The position numbers and the translations under genes were made by a program. From Hormiphora californensis (lineage: Eukaryota > Ctenophora > Tentaculata > Cydippida > Pleurobrachiidae): a DNA stretch of 64,000 nt. Numbering within the stretch: position 1 is the first letter of the stretch; every line of letters starts with the position of its first letter. This document shows positions 11,237 to 24,325 of the stretch, piece after piece. The notes under the pieces are model-generated. The model saw nothing but the letters and a program-made list of their open reading frames with translations, ran no database searches and was not told where the DNA came from. The stretch spans positions 7,757,743 through 7,821,742 of the forward strand of contig CM035360.1 in assembly GCA_020137815.1 (NCBI GenBank), written 5' to 3'.

Positions 11237-12061
11237 CTGGGAACTGTAATTAGTGGGATAGCATATTGAAACTCTGATATTTTGTTGATTTTGTGAATTA
11301 ATTGTTTGATTTTGTACGTTTCTGTTTACAGCTTTGCTAAGCTTAGGTTTGTCACCCGATGAAATACTTGTTTTCGATCTGTTGACTACTTTGTATGCTA
11401 AATCTGTGGCACTCTTGAGTAACCTATCACTCTACAGAGAGTACAGCCTTATATGAGACAAAGGCAAGCTCTTGGAGCATCTCTCTGGGCATGTTATACA
11501 GCACGTGCTTTTTGGAAGTCTGCCAGGAAAATGTCCGGTCAACATATCACACTCTGTGTTGTCTCACGTGACTAAACTGCGCGCAGTTTGTTACAGGAAT
11601 GCTCCCGCGCCTTCCATAGAAATGGGAATGAGTGTACTGATTTTTCACCGACGTGCGGGTCAAGCTGGCCCCGCGTCCTGTAATATCCATGGTATCCCTT
11701 CCTAATGAACCACTGGGTAGTATCATGGAAGGAGGGCTACATGGTGAGGCACCACCACGGCAAAGTAGTGCCCAGGATGTTGTTACTAGTGGTACACACA
11801 CCGCGTGTGACCGGTCTAACACGGCGGAGGAAGATGAGCCCAGGAGATACCCAGGATTATCTTCATCCATTCTCTGTAAATACTAAATCTTAAAAAGCAT
11901 GATTAAAAGGTTTTAACAAATTACTAAAACAAATTACATTAATTTTCGGAGATAAAATGGAAGCCATATTGGGTAGTAAACAATCCCTTCACCAATATCC
12001 AACTTGGTTCATCTCTGGATTCATTCTCTGAATTTTAGAAAGTTCTCAATTTCATAATATC
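11237..12061. other. Convergent intergenic region
   Basis: Lies between the 3' ends of the receptor and PCMTD genes and so should contain both 3' UTRs. Short open frames occur on both strands between 11470 and 11890, but none has a splice context or recognisable product. No repeat was noticed. Confidence 0.5.
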
Positions 12062-14534
<2,473 letters not shown>

Positions 14535-14683
14535 CTTAACACGCTACTAACGCATCTGCTAATCTACATTGTATTGATACTTTAATCTTTTTGAGGAGGG
14601 GGCACTCTACAGTCTACTCCAATAAATTTGATGCTGAGAGTAGAGAGTTCTCAGCTGTTATTATTACAATACGATCTGGGTAT

Positions 14684-14742
14684 TACAATACGATCTGGGT
14701 GTTTGGTGGCCTGTTTGCAGGTGCCCGCTGCCAAAAAGTTGA
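14684..14742 (+). repeat. Dispersed repeat fragment (GATCTGGGTGTTTGG family), copy 1
   Basis: Contains ACGATCTGGGTGTTTGGTGG, then CCTGTTTGCAGGTGC and GCTGCCAAAAAG. The same block recurs in longer form at 20735-21085, 22464-22612 and 45885-46148. It directly abuts the MITE at 14743. Confidence 0.6.
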
Positions 14743-15088
14743 TAGGGATCCCTAAAAAAGTTCAGTATTTACATTGGCCTATGCTACAGGCCCTAAAGCC
14801 GTGGAAAACGCGCGCACTTGGGGTCTGCAGCGCATGCCAAGTATTTACACAGCGTTTACACAGTCTTAACACAGTCGTTACACCCAGAGCGGCGCGTGCT
14901 GCGTTTTGCGGCTTTTTCTAAGAAAATATTGGATTGTGTGCTGCACAATTGAGTAAATTGAGCGCTGCGGCGAAAAAAGTTTCCGAAAACGCTGCAAATC
15001 GAGTGCGAAAGACGCGGGCGCTCTGGGTGTAATATAATAACGACTGTGTAAACGCTGTGTAAATACTGAACTTTTTTAGGGATCCCTA
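14743..15088 (+). mobile_element. ~346-bp MITE, copy 1 (CCTAAAAAAGTTCAG ends)
   Basis: The inverted ends TAGGGATCCCTAAAAAAGTT and its complement (CTTTTTTAGGGATCCCTA) enclose GC-rich sequence with TGCGTTTTGCGGCTTTTTCT. Two other copies are at 17556-17930 and 45507-45858. It has no coding capacity. Confidence 0.85.
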
Positions 15089-15220
15089 TTCCCTAAACAA
15101 CAAAATTAAATTTTCAGCGCTCGACTTATTTAGGAAAGTGAATTTTTGGCAGCGTTTTAACCATTTGTAACGGGGGGTGGCGGCCAACATCGGCCTGAAT
15201 ATAAATACGTGTATACACTA

Positions 15221-17272
15221 AGGAACCATAATAAAGTTCAAGAGCCTCCAAGAGCGCACCACAATCAAGAGAGACCAAAATCAAGAGCACACCAAGGGCG
15301 ACATCCCATCTATTATCCTACATGAGGCCAGGGAGCAACTATGCTACCCACTGTGGATACTGTGGAATGCGTCCTTTGATCGTGGATTCATCCCCGATGA
15401 GCTGAAGAGGCAACAGATTGCCCCGATTTTCAAGAAGGGGGACAAGAGCCTCCCAGAGAACTACCGACCAGTAGCACTAACGAGCCACGTTACAAAAACA
15501 TTCGAACGAGTGGTAAGGCAGCAACTGGCTGATTTTGTGGAAAGGGCAGGGATCATCAATGAGGAGCAGCATGGATTCCGGTCAGGGAGGAGCTGTTTGA
15601 CGCAACTACTCCACCACTACGATGCAATCCTGGAGGATCTGAACAACGGCCACGAAGTAGATGTGGCCTATATAGATTTCGCTAAAGCGTTTGACAAAGT
15701 CGATATACGCATCCTACTGGGCAAGCTACGAAGATATGGTATCCGGGGTAAACTGTTAAACTGGATCGAGGCTTTCCTAACAGGGAGGTCGCAGACGGTA
15801 GTGCTGGAAGGGCATTGTTCCAGACCAGAATACGTTATCAGTAGTGTCATCCAGGGCTCAGTGCTGGGTCCACTTCTTTTCATAATCTATGTAAGTGACC
15901 TGGCGTCTTGTACGATGGGTGGTACCTTAACGTTTGCCGACGACACCAAGAGCCGACAAGGTATTGAAGAAGCAAAGGACACGATCCTACTCCAAGGAGA
16001 TCTCGACAGGATAGCGGATTGGTCAGAGAGAAACAACATGCTCTTACACAAGGACAAGTTCGAGATTCTAAATTACACGCTCAATAAAACAAAATTGTTG
16101 AGAGTCCTTCCATTCAATGTAGAATACTACCGATACTACAATTCAGTGGGAGATGAAATTAGCCCTGCCTACTGTGTGAAAGATCTTGGCATCCACATGA
16201 ACAACGACGCATCGTGGACCACACACATTGATGTCATCACCCGTGAAGCCAAAAGACTAGCTGGATGGGTTCTTGGAGTATTTAGAGACAGGTCTGCACC
16301 GACATTGGTCCTCCTACTGAAATCACTCATCAGACCGAAGCTGGAATACTGCTCGCCCCTGTGGTCGCCATGCAAAGTGGGAGACATCGCAAAGATTGAG
16401 AATATCCAACGTTTTTTCACTCGAAGGATTGCCGACTGCAAAGGCAAAAACTACTGGGAACGATTGGAACATCTGCAGATCCTATCACTACAACGAAGAC
16501 GAGAACGGTACCCATGATAATTCACATGTGGAAAATCTACCAGGGATTAGCACCGAACAGCACAAACATATCGTTCTACGTTCACCAGCGGCACGGCCCA
16601 AAGGCAGTTGTCCCCCGTCTCATAACAACGGCCCAAAAATCAGTGCAGACGCTACGAGATGCGTCTTTCGGGGTTAGGGCGGCCCAACTCTTCAATAGGA
16701 TGCCGGACGACGTACGACTGGCACCATCTCTTGACAGCCTGAAAGTTCGACTTGGAGACTTCCTCGCTACAGTCCCCGACTTTCCACCTGTCAGAGGCTA
16801 CACAAGCCCCCGAGATAATTCCCTGGTAGCCCGTCTCACCGAGGGAAAGTAGGTTCATTTAGGCCACCTCACTGTTTTGTTCACGCGGAAGTTCTGCTGA
16901 GTGCGTTGTATGACTTATGAATTGTACATACTAAAACTTTTTTGTAATCTTGTAATCTTGTAATCAAGAGAGACCAAAATCAAGAGCACACCACAATCAA
17001 GAGAGACCAAATCAAGAGGGCACCACAATCAAGAGAGACCAAATTCAAGAGCGCACCACATCTGGTATCTTCTGGATAGGGAGCTCTCTTGGATGAGGTG
17101 CGCTCTTGATTTGGTCTCTCTTGATTGTGGTGCGCACTGCGCTCTTGATTTGGTCTCTCTTGATTGTGGTGTGCTCTTGATTTTGGTCTCTCTTGATTGT
17201 GGTGTGCTCTTGATTTTGGTCTTTCTTGATTGTGGTGCGCTCTTGGAGGCTCTTGAACTTTATTATGGTTCC
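15221..17272. mobile_element. Foldback element with repeated arms, split by a LINE
   Basis: The left arm starts AGGAACCATAATAAAGTTCA and the right arm ends with its complement at 17272. Both arms consist of repeated roughly 33-bp units (AATCAAGAGAGACCAAA plus AGAGCGCACCAC). The LINE at 15295-16961 is inserted in the left arm. Without it the element would be about 0.4 kb. The arms pair around a centre near 17065-17095. Confidence 0.8.
15295..16961 (+). pseudogene. 5'-truncated LINE with reverse transcriptase, frameshifted
   Basis: The open frame from about 15298 carries non-LTR reverse transcriptase motifs: ENYRPVALTS, GFRSGRSC, VAYIDFAKAFDKVD, QGSVLGPLLF and the catalytic FADD box, then the C-terminal region to about 16510. 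There the frame breaks: the continuation (MWKIYQGLAPN to LVARLTEGK, stop near 16850) is in another frame, consistent with 2 extra bases near 16511. No endonuclease or ORF1 is present, so the copy is 5'-truncated. The 3' end has TTGTAATC repeats, as in CR1/L2-like LINEs. A 32-bp direct repeat flanks it (15263-15294, 16962-16993), probably the target duplication. It is a dead copy. Confidence 0.88.
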
Positions 17273-17290
17273 TTCTTCTGTCTTCACAAT

Positions 17291-17554
17291 GAGGCCCCTC
17301 GGAAATGTTCAAGTCATGCACAATCAAGTCACGCCCACCAATCACAGCGCAGGTGATTGGTGGGCGTGACTTGTAGTGGAAGCTCTTACGGTATTCCCAC
17401 GACCGTGGGAAAAGAGAGATAGATAGAAATACTAAGTGAGAGAAATTTCTCTCTCTTAGTATTTCTATGTATCTTTCTTTTCCCACGGTCGTGGGAATAC
17501 CGTAAGAGCTTCCACTATTGATTGTGCATGACTTGAACATTTCCGAGGGGCCTC
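17291..17554. mobile_element. 264-bp foldback MITE with an inserted mini-hairpin
   Basis: The ends GAGGCCCCTCGGAAATGTTC and their complement run inward through AGTGGAAGCTCTTACGG to paired CCCACGACCGTGGG motifs and a CT/GA centre. The left arm has an extra hairpin at 17328-17370 (GTCACGCCCACCAATCAC with its complement) that the right arm lacks, so it was inserted later. Confidence 0.85.
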
Positions 17555-17555
17555 A

Positions 17556-17930
17556 TAGGGATCCCTAAAAAAGTTCAGTCTTTACACAGTCGTTACACCC
17601 AGAGCGGCGCGTGCTGCGTTTTGCGGCTTTTTCTAAGAAAATATTGGATTGTGTTCTGCGCATTTGGGTAAATTGAGCGCTGCGGCGAAAAAAGTTTCTG
17701 AAAACGCTGCAAATCGAGTGCGCTCTGGGTGTAACGACTGTGTAAAGTGCGTTTCAAACGACTTGACCTGAGATTCCTGGAAATTCAGGATTTCCCCTTT
17801 GTAAATACACGCACAATGCGCCAAATTCCAAGAATTACGGGTCAAGTCGCTTGAAACGGACATTACGGGTCAAGTCGCTTGAAACGGACTTTAATATATA
17901 AACGCTGTGTAAATACTGAACTTTTTTAGG
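17556..17930 (+). mobile_element. ~375-bp MITE, copy 2 (CCTAAAAAAGTTCAG ends)
   Basis: Starts TAGGGATCCCTAAAAAAG and ends ACTGAACTTTTTTAGG. Relative to copy 1 it has an internal inverted block (GTTTCAAACGACTTGACC ... GGTCAAGTCGCTTGAAAC, about 17750-17862). The GGTCAAGTCGCTTGAAACGG motif also occurs in copy 3. A SINE begins immediately after its right end. Confidence 0.85.
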
Positions 17931-18235
17931 CAGGGTGGTGTAGTGGCTAGTACACTCGCCTCTCACGCACTAGGTCCCGGGTTCGATCCTGGTCTAGCGC
18001 ATGTCGTCTAGCCGACCAAGCTATGATTGGTAGGGGCTCTCTTGAGAGACCCGAGAGCAACACGAGGGCGTATGTTGTGGGGTAGCGCCTGACTACGCTG
18101 CAGAGAAATCTGTACCGGAAGGACCGTGGCTGACGCGATTGAAAGGGATATCAGCACCCCCTGCAATGGATTTATCCTAGCTGGCCTGCTTTGCTTTTTG
18201 CTTTGCTTTATAATCAAAACTGTAATAAATTAAAT
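17931..18235 (+). mobile_element. tRNA-derived SINE
   Basis: The head resembles a tRNA gene of tRNA-Glu type: GGTGGTGTAGTGGCTAGTAC carries an A box and CCGGGTTCGATCC is a B box, with a CTC anticodon-like triplet between. A unique body of about 170 bp follows, ending in repeated TTTGCTTTTTGCTTTGC and an A-rich end. The head lacks a tRNA-like 3' acceptor stem, so a functional tRNA is unlikely. RNA polymerase III transcription is expected for the family. Confidence 0.8.
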
Positions 18236-18381
18236 ATAAAAATAGAGTCAGTTACCCAACTTGGTATAGCTGCTCGTCCCTGTTGCCTTCGCCCCTCAAT
18301 CTTCCCCGATGCCCCCTGATGGAGATGGTTATTGATCGCACCATGGCGAAAGAAAGTCGTAGTCGAAGATAACGGATACAT

Positions 18382-18444
18382 TGGTCATTAAACAGTTTTA
18401 AAAGAGATCTGAAGACGCATCTGTTTGGAAAGGCATTTGGGTAG
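18382..18444 (+). pseudogene. LINE C-terminal fragment
   Basis: The short frame SFKRDLKTHLFGKAFG followed by a stop resembles the typical C-terminus of invertebrate LINE polyproteins. Only about 20 codons remain and no RT motif is attached. Confidence 0.35.
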
Positions 18445-18539
18445 TTTTGGCGTTAGAAGTCTTCTGTGTGGGTTGTGGTTTGTTTTCTGTCCTGGCGTTT
18501 GTGTTAGGCTTTGGTTGCATCGGGGGTTTATAGTGTGGT

Positions 18540-18795
18540 CTTCCGGTGGAGTCTGTGAAGTGGTGGTGGGGTCTGTGAAGTGGTGGTGGAGTCTGTGAAG
18601 TGGTGGTGGTGGTGTCTGTGAAGTGGTGGTGGAGTCTGTGAAGTGGTGGTGGTTGTGTCTGTGAAGTGGTGATGAGGTCTGTGAAGTGGTGGTGGAGTCT
18701 GTGAAGTGGTGGTGAGGTCTGTGAAGTGGTGGTAGAGTCTGTGAAGTGGTGGTGAAGTATGTGAAGTGGTGGTGTAGCATGTGATGTGGTGGTAG
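18540..18795 (+). repeat. GTGAAGTGGTGGTG minisatellite
   Basis: About 10-12 variable copies of a roughly 21-30 bp unit around GTCTGTGAAGTGGTGGTGGA. The open frame this creates on the minus strand (His/Thr-rich) is a by-product of the repeat. Confidence 0.9.
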
Positions 18796-18879
18796 GGTCT
18801 TTGAAGTGGTGCCTCTTTTGGCTTTGAAGTGAGGTTTTGAGGTGATCTGCTGAGTCTCGGTTTGGAGTTTTAGAATCAT

Positions 18880-20100
18880 CGTGGGAAAGGCTGTGGGAAA
18901 GGCTGTGTTGTGGTGAAGTCTCGGATGGGAGGTCTTTCCTTTTACGTCCTACATTCCTCTACTGTGCTACATTCCTATCATTACTACATTCCTATTTTGA
19001 CTACATCCCCTATAACTACATCATCATCTGAAGTCCTTTCCTCCAACATATGAGTAGAGTAGGGGTCTGATATCATGTCAAGAGTGTCGAGTTTTTTTGA
19101 GTATATTTTCTGGTTGTATTGTGACAGTGTGTGTTGAGTTTCTTTCCTTTCTGGCTAGAGTAGAGTCATAGGTTCTTTGAGCGAGCGAGTGAGCCAGCCT
19201 GAACAATGTTCAGTGAACATCACGGAGGGTATTACGTTCTCGAAGACATCAAGACGATAAACATACATGGACTTTATACGAGTGTGTTTGGAGAATAGAC
19301 TCTAGAGTTTCTAAGTTGGGCAGCTCTTAATTGTATATCTTCTCTATCCTAGTTACCTTAAAATTACTTTAATTTAGAACCTAAATACTTACGTCTAGTA
19401 CAGTTATCTATCTTACAGCTTACTATAATTAGCTTAACGTTTTTATCGTACATTAAATTTTAAACCCAACCGCATTAATTAACTTATTCTGACTGGCCAT
19501 TGCACTGGTCTCCTGCCTTTTTATTTTTACCGCTCCAATTAATTAATTTATTAACAGCTTTGTATTTAACCTATCTGACTGACCTCTGGTCTCTTGCTTT
19601 TTATTTTTCTATCTCGTTATTCATTAATTTATTACCAGCTTCTTTAGAATTTTCCATAGGCCATTTATTAGATCATAACCTTATATAGCAATTAATATGG
19701 TTAGTGTGTATTACCTTATCGGTTATCCTGTTACAGTTACTTTATCCATTAACTAATTACTTAGCCATTCGCCTCCTTTTTAGATTACTAGCCTTTTACT
19801 TGAATTAATTATTAAACTATACTACTTACTTAGTATTTACACTATGTACTTATTAATCAACAGTTAATTATCTAACTAGTTATTATCTAACTAGTTAATT
19901 TCTCAATTATCTAACTACTTAATCACTCAACGAATTAATTACGCTATTTCTTAATTAGATATTTTATAACCCTTATTTTCTACATACATTTATATATATA
20001 TATATTATATCGAATGACTGCCGACGGTTTTTTAAGGCCTTTAGGATCTTATAATCCTATAAGAGCCGCTTTAGAAGGCTTGTTAGTGGTGGGTGCGTTG
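18880..20100. other. AT-rich region without genes
   Basis: Very AT-rich from about 19300. It contains a diverged direct repeat of about 83 bp (CTGACTGGCC... near 19488 and CTGACTGACC... near 19575), scattered TTAATTA motifs and a TATATATATATA tract near 19990. No supported gene. Confidence 0.5.
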
Positions 20101-20102
20101 CT

Positions 20103-20678
20103 TCAATCGACTGATTGAAACGGCGTCCTCCTAGCACTAACAATGCATAGGCCCAAAAGCGGGATATAAATTATAATTGTATTTGTATTTGTATAGGAGT
20201 ATCCCGTTTTCTTAGCTTTCTTGTCGGCGAGCTGTTTCAGTGTCTTTTTAAATTCTCGGCCGAGGCCCCTCGTTGTGGACATCACCAAAGGTGTAAATGA
20301 TGATTTTTCCACCTCAATGACCCGATGAAGGTAGCCAGTCTTTTTCTCCCTTTCGTGTTTTTCGTACACTTTAGAGATTGACTGGTTAGAGTTAGACGCC
20401 ACCCTAGGATTAAAAATCCTCACATCGAAATAGGTGTTATCCATGATACTAGACCAGAAATCACGTGTACTGATATCTAGGCGAGCACCATCCGCCAAAA
20501 TTGTTCCTTCTGGCAGACTCGTTCCTCGTACATTTAACAGATGAGGTTCAACTTTCGTATCATGACATACATTACTGAATTCACTTGCGATGAAGTCTCT
20601 CACTTTGTTGTGGCGAAAGCAAACAAAACCGCCAATTTTACATGAAATTACATTTGTAACTGAATAAAGCTTGCGCAT
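20103..20678 (-). pseudogene. Retroelement-associated nuclease-like domain fragment
   Basis: An open 191-codon frame without introns. Its blocks (GGFVCFRHNKVRDFIASEF, ILADGARLDI, YFDVRIFNP, VEKSSFTPLVMSTTRGLGRE) match a region I associate with the C-terminus of reverse-transcriptase polyproteins that are repetitive in sponges and cnidarians. The spacing of D, D and E-x-E/K suggests a PD-(D/E)XK nuclease-like fold, which is an inference. No RT domain is attached upstream, so this is a truncated element. Flanking DNA is AT-rich on one side and a dispersed repeat on the other. Host domestication is not excluded. Confidence 0.5.
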
Positions 20679-20734
20679 TACATAAACTGCGATGCTTACT
20701 TATCTTTTTTCATGCGCGAAAAGGCCTCGCATTT

Positions 20735-21085
20735 TTTTACGGCCAGCGTTAAAACTTAAAATATGGATTGCGTTGCCAGCAGCGTTTGCCAAAAGTGGGG
20801 TTAATGTTCCAGGTTCGGGCTGGGGTTTGGGTTGGGGTTAGGCCTTAATATTTCCTACCAGATAAACTTTGAATTAGCCAAAATGGTTGAGTGGTTTAGC
20901 GGTTGAGCCATTTTAGTGTATCAACTTTTTGGCGGTGTGCACTGTGCACCTGTAAACAGGCCACCAAACACCCAGATCGTAACGGCGCCTATTTTTTACA
21001 GGGTAATTTATATAGTAAGGGCGCCGTTAGGGGCTAAACGTGTTACGATCTGGGTGTTTAGAGGCCTGTTTACAGAATGCCAAAA
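20735..21085 (+). repeat. Dispersed repeat (GATCTGGGTGTTTGG family), copy 2
   Basis: Shares GGGTTTGGGTTGGGGTTAGG, CAAACTTTGAAT-like and CAGATCGTAACGGCGCC blocks with 45885-46148, and in inverse with 22464-22612. Its 3' half is itself inverted: CTGTAAACAGGCC...CACCCAGATCGTAAC faces GTTACGATCTGGGTG...GGCCTGTTTACAG. Confidence 0.7.
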
Positions 21086-21099
21086 ATCGTACGACGATG

Positions 21100-22463
21100 T
21101 ACAACTCTAGAAAGGTAAAAGATCGAACTGGGAAATATGCTTGAAACCATTCCTGACTAACCTCTTGTAAAAGGTTACTCCAGTCTTCGTAACCGGTAAC
21201 AACTCGCTCGTCGCTCTGCTAAAAGAAGGCATATACCGCGTGGCCCAAATTAAAGGGAGGGTACGTTGGTCTTCTTTTCACCCAGAAGTTTAATTTCAAT
21301 CACTCTGATATTTTGACACAATGTCTGCATGGGTACTCATTCGAGGAATCCGAAGTTTCAAATCATAAAAGTTGAAAGTTCATTAATGAACTCAATTTTT
21401 CGTTTTTCGGGTTTTTTGAGGTTTTCTCTTGATTAAATTCGATTTTATTATTTTAAAAACCGCCATACAATAGAGCAAGTATCAACAAATGGCAATCTGC
21501 ATTTTTATTAAAATTGAATCAAGTTTAGTGGGTGAAATAAGTTATTTAAAGATAATACTTTTTACCAAACATCGATTTTGACCTGTTTTGACCAGAAATC
21601 GGTAAATTCAGGCGCTAAAAATCTGTACGGCCACTACACTTGATCAACTTTGATGTAAGCTGGAATTTAAGCTCTCTATCTTAAAATTCATTTTTCCGAC
21701 TGGAATGAATCCTGAATGAACTTGAAAACAGGAATGCTTTTTGGAACCGGAATTTCACAGTCGCCTTCGGGTATCGATTTCCTTTCAAACGCGACTAATT
21801 TGAGCTCAATTGGACCACCACAAGAGACACAGTGTCTAGTTATCTAACCCTAGGTTTGGTCATCTGACACCTAATGAGACGATAGCGTCATTACTAAGTG
21901 CCAATAAGCAGGTGTAACGGTCGAGTATCACGTATCACGTCTGCTAATGAGGATGGTGTACCGATACAGCATCCGTTAAAATGTAAGCTCTCTTGCTAAC
22001 ACGTCATAATTTGATGGGGATCACATGACTTAGCCCTAGGCTTAGAAAACGGATCACTGTGATTCTTGTGGTGATCCAATTAAGCTCAAACTGGTCCCAT
22101 TCGAAAGGAAATCGATAGCCAAACAAATTTGTGAAACTTTGGTACCGAAATATGGTCCCATATTGGTGTTCATTCAATGTTCATTCGGTCGAAAAAAATG
22201 AACTTTTATCCAGAGGGCTGAAACTTCGGATTCCTCGAATGAGTAACCATGCAGACATTGTGTCAAAATATCAGAGTGATTGAAATTAAACTTCTGGGTG
22301 AAAAGAAGGCCAACGTACCCTCCCTTTAATTTGGGCCACGCGGTAGCAAAGCTCACTTCACAACCACTTCACACGGATACATTAGTTGAGTGCGTAGTAT
22401 ATTCTTTTGTTATGTATACCGAAACTAATTTGTAAATCTTGTAAATCTTGTGCGTGCTGCCAA
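21100..22463 (+). pseudogene. LINE 3' end, split by a TA-flanked transposon
   Basis: Before 21235 the diverged frame ends with blocks comparable to the C-terminus of the LINE at 15295 (GNNSLVALLKEG against DNSLVARLTEGK). After 22344 the sequence continues as a LINE-like 3' UTR and ends in TTGTAAATC repeats, like the TTGTAATC tail of the other copy. The two halves flank the insertion at 21236-22343. Confidence 0.55.
21236..22343. mobile_element. 1.1-kb palindromic DNA transposon (TA target duplication)
   Basis: Inverted ends of about 125 bp start CCGCGTGGCCCAAATTAAAG and are flanked by TA (21234-21235 and 22344-22345). Inner regions also pair imperfectly (AATTGGACCACCACAAGAGA with TTGTGGTGATCCAATT), so most of the element is a long palindrome. 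No transposase frame was seen. TA flanks suggest mobilisation by a Tc1/mariner-class enzyme, although PiggyMac- or pogo-like systems cannot be excluded. Confidence 0.82.
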
Positions 22464-22612
22464 AAAAGTACCCTGCACTAAAAGGGCTCTAACCGCCAAA
22501 CCACTCAACCGTTTTGGCTAAACCAAAGTTTATCTGATAGGAAATGTCAAGCCCTAATCCCAACCCAAACCCCAGTCCTAACCCTAACCCTACTTTACCC
22601 TTAACCCTAAAA
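22464..22612 (-). repeat. Dispersed repeat, copy 3 (inverted)
   Basis: Contains CCGCCAAACCACTCAACCG and CCCAACCCAAACCCCAGTCC, then a telomere-like CCTAACCCTAACCCT tract. It is the reverse complement of 20735-21085. Confidence 0.7.
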
Positions 22613-22624
22613 ACTCTCTCCCTC

Positions 22625-22627
<3 letters not shown>

Positions 22628-22694
<67 letters not shown>
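22628..22694 (+). repeat. (CT)n microsatellite
   Basis: About 33 CT units directly upstream of the F-box gene start at 22731, so it may lie in its promoter or 5' UTR. Confidence 0.95.
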
Positions 22695-22697
<3 letters not shown>

Positions 22698-22730
22698 ATC
22701 TCTATCTCTAAATTTTATGGACTCTCTAGC

Positions 22731-24325
22731 ATGAACCACAAGGATGATACTGTCGAAGAATCTTCAAGAAAAAGACAAAAAATTGGTAAAAACGAACCTC
22801 TCTCCGATAAGGTGAATATTGTTTATCGAGTTGTTATATACTACCCACTGAAAGAATCTTTATATAACTCTCCTTTTTCTAGGACTGGTTCAGTACTCTA
22901 CCCTTAGAGATTATCATTGTGATACTTCCCCAACTTGAAGAAACTGATGTAAAACAGCTAGCTAGTGTGTCTGTGAAGTGGCGAAATAACGTTTTTAATG
23001 GTAAAATAAAAAGAGATATCATTGACATTCTGTAAGAATGATAAATTTAGTTATTTCTTCCTTATTTTGTCATATTTGCTGCTATAATTATAATAATATA
23101 ATAGATAACATTCAAAGTAACTTTGTTTCAGCCGATAAGCACTGGGAAAGTCTACTTTGTACACACTACAATCGAGATCCGGACAGCACTGAGCCACCAA
23201 GATCAGGCTCCTTCCGGGAAGACTACAAAATATGCAAGAAGTATGAAGAGAAACCAGCGAACTGGGATGTTTGTAAAGACCTCAACACAGCCATCGCAGT
23301 TCAGGAATGTGGCTGGTGTGAGTTCTCCCCCAGTGGACGGTATATTGTGGCTATTTTTGGACCAAGCAGACGTTGTCAGTACAGCCTTCACGTTGCAGAT
23401 GTTAATGATCCAAGAAACTTGGAAGAAAAAACGATACACCTTTGGACATTTTGAGTTTGATGATCCTAAAACCCGGAATATGAGCTACTGGGAGAATTTA
23501 TTTAGTCCCAATGAAGAATTCATGATAGTGATGAGTAACCAGGCTGGTATGAGTAACTCTGACAAGCATAGGCGTATAACGGTCCACGAAGCACCGGATT
23601 TTCTCATAACACGGTCCATTACAATTCTGGGCAGTCCGCTAAACAATAATCCAGTGTGGCTAGGAGATTACACTCTGCTGATGGTGCAAGGTATCACTAT
23701 CAACATTCTCTCTATCATATCCGGAGATAAAGTAGCTCTCGGCCGAAAAAGAAAAGAAAATAAGTGCGACATTTATGAAGTTGCATGTGACCGTGATTCT
23801 GGAAAAAAGTCACTGATTAGCTATGATGGTGAGTCTAAAAAGCTTCGTAAACAGGCGATTAATTGCAAAGGGGGGTCCTACAATGTCGGGGATGTTAAGA
23901 AATCTTTTACAATGGATGGAAAGCCAGTCGAGGTTGAACTGGACAATAATGATCGATTTGAAATATATACCCATATCGACAACAGGATATTTCTGACGAC
24001 TTATAACGGCAAGGTTTTAGAGTTTGACCTATCCCTTACACTGCTACGGAAAGTAGTACTCAAAGACATGATACCAGCTTGTCGGGACAAGTATTCCACA
24101 TACAGAGTCAGAGCGAAGGCAGAAGGTTTTTTACTAATTGAGGGTCAAGGATTGGCTACTGCATGGGACCCCGTATCAGGTCTTCTGATCAAGGCTCACA
24201 CTGAAGGAGTAAAGGACTATGGACATGCGGGTAATGATACATGGACATTTGTATGGAAGAAGGGTGCCAGACCAGCTCTAGTGTTGGTTGATGATGTAGC
24301 TGAACCTAGAATCAAGTGGTTTTAG
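22731..24325 (+). CDS. F-box protein with C-terminal beta-propeller-like region (apparent frameshift)
   Basis: Three exons: 22731-22811, 22883-23000 and 23132-24325. Exon 2 encodes an F-box (LPLEIIIVILPQLEETDV then VSVKWRN), expected to bind Skp1 in an SCF ubiquitin ligase. Exon 3 has WD/propeller-like blades (FSPSGRYIVAIFG, later FSPNEEFMIVM). Within exon 3 the frame changes once. The 5' frame ends at a TGA at 23452 shortly after NDPRNLEEK, while the following protein (YTFGHFEFDDPKTRN onward, to the stop at 24323) is one base out. The switch falls in an A6 run at 23426-23431, and five A's would restore one frame of about 463 aa. This may be an assembly error, a recent mutation or slippage. 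An AATAAA signal lies at 24470. The VPS35 start is only 243 bp downstream. Confidence 0.75.

Noticed and set aside
11472-11893. Small genes on either strand between the receptor and PCMTD
   Set aside because: Overlapping short frames in several phases, no splice signals in context and no recognisable product; probably 3' UTR sequence.
17934-18003. Functional tRNA-Glu gene
   Set aside because: A and B boxes are present but the 3' acceptor stem does not pair and the sequence continues into a SINE body.
18388-18879. Minus-strand His/Thr-rich frame of 163 codons
   Set aside because: Arises from the GTGAAGTGGTGG minisatellite.
19207-19299. Short frame MFSEHHGGYYVLEDIKTINI
   Set aside because: Only about 30 codons, no splice partners and no homology recognised.
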